Part shown: piece by piece, positions 17,522 to 24,869 of the stretch
Position numbering within the stretch: the stretch's first letter is position 1
How the letters are laid out: the number at the start of each line of letters is the position of its first letter
DNA from: Collinsella sp. TF06-26
Lineage (GTDB): Bacteria > Actinomycetota > Coriobacteriia > Coriobacteriales > Coriobacteriaceae
DNA: 64,000 nt
NCBI RefSeq assembly: GCF_002232035.1
Contig: NZ_NKXR01000007.1
Coordinates: 1-64,000 of the forward strand
Direction: 5' to 3'
The notes under the pieces: model-generated
What the model was told of the DNA's origin: nothing
What the model saw: the letters and a program-made list of their open reading frames with translations, nothing else
The model's database searches: none
Position numbers and translations under genes: made by a program

Positions 17522-18137
17522 CTGGCCCCTCCGATTTCGTGCATTCCGCATAGGTCAACGGGAACGAGGCCTTCAGCACCGCGCTTTTCCGCACCGCCCA
17601 GCCGTTTTGACGCAGGAAACGCAGGTATTCCTCGCTTGTCCATCTGCTGTGGAGGGGGAATCCCGCCATACTCATGAAAAAGGCTTTTGCCTTGCCGGAA
17701 ACCGAGTTCCCCGCGTGGGTGAAGGTTGGCGCGATGAGCACGCCGTCGTCCTTCAGCACCCGCCTGATTTCGTGCAGGGCCTTTTCCGGATGCGGCACTA
17801 TGTGAAGTGCGTTGGACACGATCACCACTTCGAAGGACTTCTGTGCATAGGGCAGGCGGAACATATCTTGTACGGAAAAGTGCAGCTTTGCGGATTGATT
17901 GTCCCGCTTCGCTTCAAGGATCATCTTTGCAGAGGCGTCCGTAGCCTCGATGTGCGCCGCCGCATTCACGATGCTCTTTGCGATAAGCCCCGTGCCGGTG
18001 GCGACCTCCAGTACGGTTTTTGCTTTCACTACCGGCCGGATCAGCCCATACATCTTCTCATACGCCGCCCGGTCGTTTCGCATGAAACGGTCATACCGAC
18101 CGGCGCTCTTGTCCCAGAAACCCTCGCGTTCGTGCAT
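17508..18137 (-). CDS. class I SAM methyltransferase (UbiE/Coq5-like)
   Basis: This 209-aa protein has SAM motif I VLEVATGTGLIAKSI, EATDASAKM as the adenosine-binding acid, and VIVSNALHIVPHPEKAL as motif IV. The first residues HEREGFWDKSAGRYDRFM are typical of small-molecule methyltransferases of this subgroup. I prefer the ATG at 18137 over 18152. It is the first gene of the three-gene operon, and two of the three genes overlap. A cluster of three different methyltransferases next to an integration site suggests a small-metabolite modification or resistance role, which is inference. Confidence 0.75.
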   Translation of the reverse strand: MHEREGFWDKSAGRYDRFMRNDRAAYEKMYGLIRPVVKAKTVLEVATGTGLIAKSIVNAAAHIEATDASAKMILEAKRDNQSAKLHFSVQDMFRLPYAQKSFEVVIVSNALHIVPHPEKALHEIRRVLKDDGVLIAPTFTHAGNSVSGKAKAFFMSMAGFPLHSRWTSEEYLRFLRQNGWAVRKSAVLKASFPLTYAECTKSEGPDVVL

Positions 18138-18361
18138 GGCTGTCGCCCCCAAACAGTTAGAGTCATCTAACTATAACACACGAATCATGCAGTAAGATGA
18201 GGCTAACCTTCTTTTCTTGGCTAAGACGCATCTCTTCGGTTTTCGCTTATAACGGCGCGAATCAGATACTAGGCTGGAGCTGAAGAAAGAGCTCGGCGGA
18301 CAGGTAGGTCGATACCGGTTCCCGGAACGGTGATCCAGCCAATTACACCAGGGCCCTAGTC

Positions 18362-18378
18362 ATTGAGTGGGAATAGAA
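18362..18378 (+). repeat. guaA-end attachment site (second copy)
   Basis: This is an exact 17-bp copy of the guaA 3' end (ATTGAGTGGGAATAGAA). The preceding codon keeps the reading L-V-I-E-W-E-stop. It closes the methyltransferase island that begins at 15801. A hairpin ATGGGGGT / ACCCCCAT (18391-18431) follows and may belong to an attachment arm or a terminator. Confidence 0.7.
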
Positions 18379-18652
18379 AATTCCTTAGTTATGGGGGTAT
18401 TAATTTGATTCCCTTTAGGATAAACCCCCATGACTATATGAATTGACCTGCTGACTTCAATGAAGATTGGAAGGTTGCTGCCAGGGGTGACGACCCAGCG
18501 AGTGCTATTTTGCGAGCTATGCGCATTGAAAGCGACCTCTCGTGGTATAAACTACTTGCCGGAAGCCGCGGCTTTCAGAGTACGGCTTACGTGTACGTTT
18601 AATCTCCGTGGGCGACGGGGTGCCGCAAGGCGTAGAATATCGCCCACCTGTA

Positions 18653-18676
18653 GGGGCCCGCAGCGATGCGGGCCCC
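18653..18676 (+). terminator. strong GC hairpin before the toxin gene
   Basis: GGGGCCCGC pairs with GCGGGCCCC around a 6-nt loop, 26 bp before the toxin ATG. In type III systems a partial terminator sits between antitoxin RNA and toxin gene, and this matches that position. There is no T-run. Confidence 0.5.
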
Positions 18677-18701
18677 GCTTCGTATGAAGGGGGCGTAACC
18701 G

Positions 18702-19149
18702 ATGAAGATTGTATCCATCCCCAGGACTTCTTCGACCACGCCGAGGGCGACCGCGAGCTCATGCTTAAGCACAATCGTCCCTGCATCGTAGTGGTGAGGC
18801 TGCGTTTCCGCGGGAAGCGCAGGGACTTCGCCGTGCCGCTGCGTTCCAACATCGCCCCTAACGTGCCCAAAGACCAGTACTTTGCGTTGCCACCCCGCCC
18901 CACGACGCGCCCCAACTGCCGCCACGGCATCCACTACATCAAGATGTTCCCCATAACCAGGCCTACCAGCGCCGCTTCAGGACCGAGGGCTCGGCCTACT
19001 ACGAGACGCTCCAACGCATCATCGACGGCAGCACCAAGCGCATTGTCTCAGAGTGCCAGGCATACCTCGACCGCTACGAGCACGAGGGAAGGCCTCGCTT
19101 TGCCGTCGACATCGACCGCATCGTGGTGCTGCTGGAGGGCGAGAAGTAG
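18702..19149 (+). pseudogene. type III toxin (ToxN/AbiQ/TenpN-like), frameshifted
   Basis: Read across two single-base frameshifts, the sequence begins MKIVSIP, continues DFFDHAEGDRELMLKHNRP and CIVVVRLRFRGKRRDFAVPL, then RHGIHYIKMFPI, and ends YLDRYEHEGRPRFAV...VVLLEGEK. An N-terminal RP-hydrophobic strand, a PL(R/T)S-like motif, an aromatic HGxHYIKM strand and a C-terminal helical tail are what I know of ToxN/AbiQ-type endoribonucleases. The frame breaks near 18717-18722 and near 18955-18965, so the protein should be inactive. GAAGGGGG precedes the ATG. The family call is by pattern memory and moderately secure. Confidence 0.55.
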
Positions 19150-19357
19150 GGCACCTCGGCTCAGTCTCGAGCCATACAGAGTCGCTCCGCATTTTTGAAC
19201 GCCGTGTGTGCGTCCCAAATACTTGAGAAACAAGCTGTGAAGTGCGGCGGCGCGCCCGTGCCCGTGCATAGCCGTCACCATTAGCGTCTACGCGGCGTCG
19301 GCTTCAAGTGGAACTGGCTCCACTGCTGTATATGGTTTGCCTTGCTGCACATGGCGA

Positions 19358-19777
19358 TCAATGACCGCGATGCTTCCGCTTGCGCTTCAGTTTTCGCTGC
19401 TCGAAGCGCGCCTCCGCCTCGTCCGCGCGACGCTGGCTTCTTGCTTGGGCCGATTCCCGCTTCATCGTCTCCCGCTGATTCGCGAGCGCCTGTTGTGTCT
19501 TGGTGCTCACCGCGGGCCGCTTAAGGGCTTTCGCTGCCTCGCGAGCGCGTCGCTTGGGATTCTTCGCGGGCTTGCTTGTTTCCGTGGCCTCGTCACCGAA
19601 GAACGAGAGCTTCGCCCATTTGCTTGTAACGAATTGCAGGATTTCCTCATTGGACGGTTCTGCACCGAAGACGATGCGGACGACGCCGTACCTTCCGTCC
19701 TCGACGTGCTCCGCCAGCCCGACTCAGAATTGGCCGTCGTGATACACGGTCAGGGCGGACGACACGCTGATCTGCAT
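19358..19777 (-). pseudogene. yjdF: YjdF-family (DUF2992) protein with an in-frame stop
   Basis: The minus strand from the ATG at 19777 reads SSALTVYHDGQF, then TGA (19724-19726), then continues in the same frame with VGLAEHVEDGRYGVV, FGAEPSNEEILQFV, PAKNPKRRAR, STKTQQAL and a lysine/arginine-rich tail ending KRKHRGH. This is the full DUF2992 pattern (about 139 codons). The family normally has a tryptophan at the stop position (QFWVG), so one TGG-to-TGA change has broken it. GGAGGAG precedes the start. Family members are often controlled by the azaaromatic-sensing yjdF riboswitch, and a long structured leader is present here. Confidence 0.8.
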
Positions 19778-19905
19778 GGCTGGCTCCTCCTTTATGTAGA
19801 TGACCATGCAGAGAAGGGACAACCAAGGAGGCAGGTTGCTGATGCGGGCTCCCGCACGCCCACGACTACCCGACGGGGACTGTGTTTTCATCTCTGGTGC
19901 CCGCA
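19778..19905 (-). promoter_or_regulatory. structured leader of the yjdF-like gene (candidate yjdF riboswitch)
   Basis: On the minus strand a TACAAT -10 element is followed by a leader of about 110 nt. It holds a GCGGGAGCCCGC hairpin and a CAACC / GGTTG hairpin. A CAGAGATGA segment near its 5' end can pair either with TCTCTG or with TCATCT just before the GGAGGAG ribosome site. Such alternative pairings suit a translation-controlling riboswitch. The yjdF class is expected from the downstream gene, but I could not match its consensus from memory. Confidence 0.45.
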
Positions 19906-19985
19906 TTGTAGCACGCGCGGATTTACGGTGTTGATTGCCGGCGCCTAGACGGGGATGAAGGCGGTTCGATCCAAGTCAAGCCGGT

Positions 19986-20029
19986 CGCCCGTTCATGAAG
20001 CGGCCGATGGCCGCGTTCATGAACGGGCG
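19986..20029. repeat. 20-bp inverted repeat
   Basis: The arm CGCCCGTTCATGAAGCGGCC is followed after GAT by its reverse complement with one extra G. There is no T-run, and it sits in a gene-free stretch between the yjdF relic and the Abi module. It could be a bidirectional terminator or a recombination site. Confidence 0.5.
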
Positions 20030-20110
20030 TCTGATTCCCTGAAAAATAATAGGCACCCATGAGGACACCTACAGGCTATCTTCGAACTACTTGGTTTGGG
20101 GCAGACGGAG

Positions 20111-20168
20111 GAAAAAAATAGGGCAGAACCGCTCTCACGATCCCGCCCCGCAAACCCGAGGGTTTCTA
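20111..20168 (-). ncRNA. tandem structured RNA repeat 1 downstream of the Abi gene
   Basis: On the minus strand this block reads as a short AAACC...GGTTT hairpin, then a GGGGCGG...CTGCCC hairpin, then TATTTTTTT. The same two-hairpin plus T-run layout recurs at 20241-20301. The second part is a good terminator. Conservation of both hairpins in tandem suggests a small RNA, possibly partnered with the Abi protein. Confidence 0.45.
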
Positions 20169-20240
20169 ACTGGCTCCATTATTCCGGGCCTCTCAGTTCT
20201 GTCATTGACCCAGGTATCACCCGTCTCCTATAGCGAGTGA

Positions 20241-20301
20241 ATATAAAAATAGGGCAGAGTCGCTTGCGCAAGTCCGCCCCTAAAACCGTGAAGGTTTTGC
20301 T
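20241..20301 (-). ncRNA. tandem structured RNA repeat 2, adjoining the Abi stop codon
   Basis: It has the same architecture as the block at 20111: AAAACC...GGTTTT, then GGGGCGGACTTGCGCAAG...CTGCCC, then TATTTTT. It starts about 10 bp after the Abi stop. It certainly looks like the Abi terminator; whether it is also a functional RNA is inference. Confidence 0.5.
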
Positions 20302-20310
20302 ATCTGCAGG

Positions 20311-21273
20311 CTATTCTACCAACCCGAGCGATTCTGTCAACCTGCGAAGGAACTCGAGCGCGGAGCGAGCTGCGGCGTCGGGCCCCTTGTCGGGCAGCGC
20401 CTCGGTTTCGCCGTCGGCCCTGGCGAACATCCCGGCGAGCTCGGATGCGGCGCGCGAGCGCGAGGAGCCCTCGGGTACCAAGCCGGAGTGCGCCACGAGC
20501 ACGGTCGCGACCTCCTGCATGGCCGTGTTCCCCATCCACTTCCTCCTGGTCGCCTTGGGAATTCCCACGGCGGCGACCCTTCGGGAGACGCCGCTGGACG
20601 CCGAGCCCCGGGCGGCGCCCCTCTCGGCGAAGCAGTTGATCAGGCACGAGCCGTGCGCGGCGCAGTTGCGGACGGACTTCACGCGCTTGAGGTCGTAGTG
20701 GGAGGCCTCGAGGCGCCTGTCGCCCCATCGCCTGGCGCAGAAGCGCACGAAGTCGATGAGGGTGCCGAACGAGGTGAGCTCAAGGAAGGCCCAGACAGGC
20801 ATGTCGCCGGAGTACTTCGCGTAGAGGCTCGAGCTGTAGGGGCTGCGGCCGCTCATCTTGAGCTCGCGCAGGCGGTACTCCCTGTTTGCAGCGGTAAGCG
20901 ATGCCATGTAGTCGGCCACGATGGCGTAGCCGTCCTCTCCGCGGTCCTCCATCTCGCGAAGCAGTGTCACCTTCTGGAAATGCTCGATGTCGAGCGTCAT
21001 GCCGAGCAGGGCGTGGCGCAGCTCCTGGTCGAGCGCCGCGAGCAAGCGCAGCTGGCCGAAGTCGAGGTCTACGTAGCGGCCGTCGCGCGGGCCTCCCTCG
21101 TATTTCGAGAAGAGTTTGCGGTAGGATGCGAGCTTGAAGAAGTTGCACTTGTCGCGCAGGTAGTCCGCGGCCTCTTCCTCGGAACACAGCTCGAAGGCTA
21201 CGCCCTTCTGCTTGAGGTGCTCTATCTGCTGCTCGATCGTGAGGATCGGCTTCCTATCGTGGGGTTCGGCCAT
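20311..21273 (-). CDS. Abi_2 (AbiD/AbiF-type) HEPN abortive-infection protein
   Basis: This 320-aa protein matches the lactococcal AbiD/AbiF family. The N-terminal part has the L-IEQQIEHLKQKG and YYLR-like DYLRDKCNFFKLASYRK segments. The core has DIEHFQKVTLLREM, PVWAFLELTSFGTLIDFV and the HEPN RNase motif RNCAAH (R-x4-H) followed by GSCLINC. HEPN proteins cleave RNA and Abi members stop phage by killing or stalling the host. A C-terminal extension of about 100 residues follows the usual domain. GGAGACC precedes the ATG. It lies in the second guaA-flanked island, and two tandem structured RNA-like repeats follow it. Defence function is inferred from the family. Confidence 0.8.
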   Translation of the reverse strand: MAEPHDRKPILTIEQQIEHLKQKGVAFELCSEEEAADYLRDKCNFFKLASYRKLFSKYEGGPRDGRYVDLDFGQLRLLAALDQELRHALLGMTLDIEHFQKVTLLREMEDRGEDGYAIVADYMASLTAANREYRLRELKMSGRSPYSSSLYAKYSGDMPVWAFLELTSFGTLIDFVRFCARRWGDRRLEASHYDLKRVKSVRNCAAHGSCLINCFAERGAARGSASSGVSRRVAAVGIPKATRRKWMGNTAMQEVATVLVAHSGLVPEGSSRSRAASELAGMFARADGETEALPDKGPDAAARSALEFLRRLTESLGLVE

Positions 21274-21353
21274 GCTCGGTCTCCTGTCATTGATTTGAGA
21301 ATCCTATTCTACCAGCATGTTTGCCCTGAATCCTGAAGGCCCGTTCGCCAACT

Positions 21354-21422
21354 CATAAGCAAGCCACCTGAGACTACTCACTTTGTTCACGAATGGCGAA
21401 GACCTGCGACCTGGGGTTTTGC
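21354..21422. repeat. dispersed 68-bp repeat, copy 1
   Basis: This block contains AAGCCACCTGAGAC, ACTCACTTTG and TGCGACCTGGGGTTT in the same order and spacing as the block at 23074-23141, with about ten mismatches. I see no protein or fold in it. It may be an end of a mobile element. Confidence 0.55.
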
Positions 21423-21728
21423 AAATGGCGCGCAAGCCCCCGCGTTAATTCACTTGCGATTGCAGCTGGCGGCTTGCAGGCAAAAGGGCGGTTGAGTTTC
21501 AAAACGGGCGTTTTCGGCGCCATCGAGCCTCCAAAGGCGACCCGCCGCGCACTTTGGGACAAAAACAAAAACTCAAAGCCCTGAGTTTGAAAAAAGTTTT
21601 TTGAGGTTGTCCCAACTTTTGTCCCCAAAGCCGACGAAACGCGACATCGCGTCATTCGGCGGCACGCGTTCCGTGTCGATGCCGAAAACTGGGTGTAACT
21701 GGAATGACGGGACGGCAGAACCGACGCC

Positions 21729-21743
21729 ATCGAGTGGGAGTAG
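21729..21743 (+). repeat. guaA-end attachment-like relic (third copy)
   Basis: ATCGAGTGGGAGTAG encodes I-E-W-E-stop like the guaA end, with synonymous differences. It separates the Abi island from the next accessory block. The third-position differences suggest it came in with an element carrying its own guaA end. Confidence 0.55.
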
Positions 21744-21789
21744 CCGAGGGTCTAAAACGGCACGTCACAAAAGGTAGTGAATAGCAATG

Positions 21790-21824
21790 AAGCCCCAGGT
21801 AGAATTGGCTATCTGGGGCTTCTT
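21790..21824. terminator. terminator-like hairpin
   Basis: AAGCCCCAG / CTGGGGCTT forms the stem, extended by TA pairs, with TTC TTC after it on the plus strand. The gene it would serve is not apparent. Confidence 0.4.
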
Positions 21825-22002
21825 CATGTAACGCCGCGATGCGCTCCATAACGCTCTATTTGGGGAATTTAGTTCAGGCAATGAAGACGGGCGCATGAAC
21901 GCAGAAAGGACGGCACGAGGCCCACTTGAATCCACGGCACTCATCCGCATTATCGTTGCCCCAATGTCCTCTGCATCAAGCGAGGTCGGCGGTTAAGTAA
22001 CG

Positions 22003-22488
22003 GCTCGGCGAGTGTTATTTCGAGAGCTACGCGCATCTAAGGCGAGTTTTCGTGGTAAAAACTACTTGCCGGAAGCCGCGGCTTTCAGAGTACGGCTTAC
22101 GTGCACGTTTAACCTCCGTGGGCGACGGGGTGCCGCAAGGCGTAGAGTATCGCTCACCTGTAGGGGCAGCGCCGCTTCAGGACCGAGGGCTCGGCCTACT
22201 ACGAGACGCTCCAGCACATCATCGACGGCAATACCAAGCGCATTGTCTCCGAGTGCCAGGCATACCTCGATCGCTACGAGCGCGAGGGAAGGCCTCGCTT
22301 TGCCGTCGACATCGACCGTATCGTGGGGCTGCTGGAGGGCGAGAAGTAGGGCACCTCGGCTCAGTCTCGAGCCATGCGGAGTCGCTCCGCATTTTTGAAC
22401 GCCGCGCGCCCCAAATACCCGAGAAACAGGCCATGAGGTGCGGCGGCGCACTCGTGCCTGCGCGCAGCCATCTCCATCAGCGTCTACG
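22003..22488. repeat. duplicated type III toxin-antitoxin-like segment, copy B
   Basis: This is homologous to 18495-19292 but with the middle (about 320 bp, including the hairpin and the first two thirds of the toxin) deleted between short CAGCG-type repeats. It ends with a terminator ATGCGGAG / CTCCGCAT plus TTTT at 22374-22396, which is decayed in copy A. Confidence 0.6.
22167..22349 (+). pseudogene. type III toxin remnant (C-terminal 60 codons)
   Basis: The open stretch QRRFRTEGSAYYETL ... CQAYLDRYEREGRPRFAV ... GLLEGEK matches the C-terminal third of the toxin at 18702-19149 with only a few changes. It has no start codon or N-terminal domain, and the upstream RNA-like region now joins it directly. 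It is a relic. Confidence 0.6.
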
Positions 22489-22491
22489 GTG

Positions 22492-22824
22492 CGCTACAAC
22501 ATCGCGGGCAAACCGCCTGACAAGCCGAGCATTCTGATCGTTCCGTCTATGAGCTACGTTGCCGTGCGGGGCAAGGGCGATCCCAATGCCGAAGGCGGCG
22601 CGTAGCAGAACGCGTTGCCGCTGCTCTACGGCGTTGCCTATACCATAAAGATGTCGAAGAAAGGCCTGCGGGAAATCGAAGGCTATTTCGACTTCGTCGT
22701 GCCGCCGCTCGAGGGCTTCTGGTGGCAAGACCGCGCCGATGGCGAGATCGATTACACGAGGAAAGACGACTTCAACTTTATCTCGTGCATCCGCCTGCCC
22801 GATTTCGTCACTTGCGATAGTTAG
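22492..22824 (+). pseudogene. GyrI-like small-molecule-binding protein, broken
   Basis: The frame reads RYNIAGKPPDKPSILIVPS, MSYVAVRGKGDPNAEGG, then a TAG stop (22603-22605), then NALPLLYGVAYTIKMSKKG and YFDFVVPPLEGFWWQ. The RGKGDPN and VVPPLEGFWW elements are characteristic of GyrI-like proteins related to the ligand-binding domain of AraC activators. The family expects an aromatic residue at the stop position (TAT to TAG). The N-terminus is missing and the C-terminus ends early at FVTCDS. It is a decayed passenger gene fused by rearrangement to repeat copy B. Confidence 0.7.
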
Positions 22825-22875
22825 TGGTCGGGGACGTTCTTTAACGACTAGTCATTTAAGAACGATCCCAATGAC
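22824..22875. repeat. GACTAGTC-centred palindromic repeat, copy 1
   Basis: GGGGACGTTCTTTAA, then GACTAGTC, then TTTAAGAACGATCCC form an imperfect 50-bp palindrome directly after the GyrI relic stop. Related copies are at 54380, 54770 and 63828. Confidence 0.6.
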
Positions 22876-23169
22876 TATGCTGCTTGCCTTCGTTATCTGA
22901 CGACCTGGACGGCAAGTGCGCTCAACTGGATAAGAAAAAGCCGGGGAAAACGTCCCTGGCACTTGGAAGCCTTGCTTGCGGAAAACCAATTATTTTTAAA
23001 TCATGGGCTGTGCGAAAAGGCAAGTACATGAAACGATCGCTCCAATGGCGAAGCCCCAGCCTGCGCGCCAGCCCATAGGCAAGCCACCTGAGACCACTCA
23101 CTTTGCTCACCGCTGACGAAGACTTGCGACCTGGGGTTTGCGAGCTGCTCGCAGAACCCATGTTGCATA
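22876..23169. other. spacer with repeat copy 2
   Basis: I see no convincing gene here. It holds the second copy (23074-23141) of the 68-bp dispersed repeat also found at 21354-21422. Confidence 0.4.
23074..23141. repeat. dispersed 68-bp repeat, copy 2
   Basis: It carries the same ordered blocks as 21354-21422 (AAGCCACCTGAGAC, ACTCACTTTG, TGCGACCTGGGGTTT). It lies just after the acetyltransferase gene on the minus strand. Confidence 0.55.
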
Positions 23170-23718
23170 TCAAGCTTTAGACTGACTCAGCCAATCACTT
23201 CTCGTCAGGCAAGTGATCTGTTCTGTACGGATGTCGCCCATCAGCTCGCAGCAGACGTCCTTGCGGGTGTGGTGCCAAACAAAGCCGCATTTTTCCTGAA
23301 CGCGTTTCGATTTCTCGTTCCCGTCGAAATACCCGCACCAGATTTTGTCCAGTTTCAAGTCCTCGAAACCATGGCGGACGAGCTCTCGAACCGCCTCCGG
23401 TATCAGCCCCTTGCCCCAGAACGGGACGCCGATCCAGTAGCCTATTTCTCCCTCAGTGTCCGGAATCTCCTTGTCGGACCGCGCGCCAATCATCAACCCT
23501 ATGCTTCCGATGGCCCTGTTGTCTTCCTTCAGGCAAACGGCGTACGTCTCCGGCGCGGAAAACACGGTGCGGATGATTTCGGCGCTGTCGTCAACGCTCG
23601 AGTGAGGCGGCCAGCCGGCAATCGGCCCCACCCTGTCGTCCTTCGCGTATCTGTACAGGTCCTCTGCGTCCGTTTCGGCCCACGGGCGCAGTATCAGCCG
23701 CTCGGTTGCCAGTTGCAT
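23170..23718 (-). CDS. GNAT N-acetyltransferase (RimJ/RimL type)
   Basis: This 182-aa protein of the GNAT fold transfers acetyl from acetyl-CoA to an amine. It begins with LATERLILRPW, typical of RimJ/RimL relatives, and carries the acetyl-CoA loop in IGYWIGVPFWGKGLIPEAV and the late FDGNEKSKRVQEKCGF segment. Three in-frame ATGs lie within 15 bp; GGAG is best spaced for the one at 23718 (the first is at 23730). It stands alone in the accessory region. The substrate could be a ribosomal N-terminus, an antibiotic or a small amine. Confidence 0.8.
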   Translation of the reverse strand: MQLATERLILRPWAETDAEDLYRYAKDDRVGPIAGWPPHSSVDDSAEIIRTVFSAPETYAVCLKEDNRAIGSIGLMIGARSDKEIPDTEGEIGYWIGVPFWGKGLIPEAVRELVRHGFEDLKLDKIWCGYFDGNEKSKRVQEKCGFVWHHTRKDVCCELMGDIRTEQITCLTRSDWLSQSKA

Positions 23719-23960
23719 ATCCATCTCCATCGACCACTTTCGATTGATGCTCAGTGCCCATTGTATTCGCTACGTTTAAACTCGGCACAGGGGATACTGG
23801 TTTTCCGTGCGAAAACGCTCATGCCGCCAAATTGAGCGACCGCCTGTACTGCAGCGGGATCATCCGCCCGAACGATCCCTTAATCCGTCGCCCGTTGCGC
23901 CAATCGGCAGAAGCCACGCGTGGACGCTAATCGCTCGAGCGAATCGTCGTCGGTTTCCGT

Positions 23961-24869
23961 TTAACGATTTCTTTTTCCGCTATTATCCGACCCTCGGACT
24001 TCCTCGTGATAGAAGTAGTCCACGATCACCGGATGCCCCTGGGGGACTCTGCCATAAGGCATTTCGTTGTCCACAAAGGGGCAATCGTACTTCTTGGCCA
24101 TTTCCTCGGCTTTTAATTCAAGCGCTTCAAAATAGCTACGGTTGCGCTTGTTATAGATCTCATCGTAAAGCGGTACGAGATTGGGATGTTTCTCGGCGAT
24201 ATAATCCAGGATCGCTTTTTTGAAACCACCCCGAAGATTGAGATTTTCGAGCCAAAACAAATCGCACCGATCCTTTACTCGCTCAAAAATCATCTCAAAA
24301 TCCGTGATGCCGGGAAATACCGGGGACACGAAGCAGACCGTACGGATACCTTCGTCATACACCTGCTTCATAGCAGCGATACGACGCTCGATGCTCGACG
24401 CGGAGTCCATATCGTTCTTGAAGTTCTCATCCAGCGTGTTGATCGACCATGAAACGGTCACTCGTCCAAGCCTCTTCAGCAGATCGATATCCCGTACCAC
24501 AAGATTGGACTTTGTGCAGATCAGAATATCTGCATCGCTGCCAATCAGCTGCTCCAGGAGTTTCCTGGTATTCCCGAATCGCTCCTCCTGTGGATTGTAG
24601 CCATCCGTCACAGAACCGATAACCACCCGCTGTCCAGCGTATTTCTTCGGATTCTTGATTTCCGGCCAATGCTTCACATCAAGAAAGGTGCCCCATTCCT
24701 CCTTGTGTCCGGTAAAGCGCTTCATAAAGGAGGCATAGCAATACTTACAGGCATGCGTGCAGCCTACATAGGGATTGACCGAGTAGCCGCCTACCGGCAG
24801 GCTGGACTTGGTCATGATGTTCTTTGCTTCCACCTCATTGATGAGGATTCCATCGATCACTTCCGCCAT
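23961..24869 (-). CDS. radical SAM protein (mobile-pair A type)
   Basis: This 302-aa protein has the radical SAM cysteine motif CTHACKYCY (C-x3-C-x2-C) after SVNPYVGC, and SPL-like segments (VIGSVTDGYNPQEE, ILICTKSNLVVRDIDLL, FVSPVFPGITDF). A longer frame begins at 25013, but GGAGG precedes the ATG at 24869, giving MAEVIDGILINEVEAK. It overlaps the other radical SAM gene by about 13 bp. Such adjacent pairs are known as a radical SAM mobile pair in mobile contexts; I assign this from memory. The reaction is unknown. Confidence 0.75.
   Translation of the reverse strand: MAEVIDGILINEVEAKNIMTKSSLPVGGYSVNPYVGCTHACKYCYASFMKRFTGHKEEWGTFLDVKHWPEIKNPKKYAGQRVVIGSVTDGYNPQEERFGNTRKLLEQLIGSDADILICTKSNLVVRDIDLLKRLGRVTVSWSINTLDENFKNDMDSASSIERRIAAMKQVYDEGIRTVCFVSPVFPGITDFEMIFERVKDRCDLFWLENLNLRGGFKKAILDYIAEKHPNLVPLYDEIYNKRNRSYFEALELKAEEMAKKYDCPFVDNEMPYGRVPQGHPVIVDYFYHEEVRGSDNSGKRNR

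Larger units (their letters stand above)
18495..19292. repeat. duplicated type III toxin-antitoxin-like segment, copy A
   Basis: The first 160 bp (upstream RNA region), the last 180 bp of the toxin reading frame and about 140 bp of 3' flank recur at 22003-22488. Copy B lacks about 320 bp in the middle. The shared upstream part contains the palindrome AAGCCGCGGCTT and a stem GTGGGCGA / TCGCCCAC around 18608-18645. It could encode the antitoxin RNA, although I could not see the tandem repeats usual for that class. Confidence 0.6.
21274..22002. other. gene-poor spacer with att site and dispersed repeat
   Basis: I see no convincing coding sequence here. It holds one copy (21354-21422) of a 68-bp dispersed repeat, the third guaA-end relic (21729-21743) and a terminator-like hairpin (21790-21824). 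Confidence 0.5.

Noticed and set aside
19337-19948. A 203-codon plus-strand frame
   Set aside because: It is the complement of the YjdF pseudogene and its leader. The minus strand gives a full family match.
22884-23078. A 64-codon plus-strand frame
   Set aside because: No ribosome site and no recognisable sequence. It overlaps a dispersed repeat.
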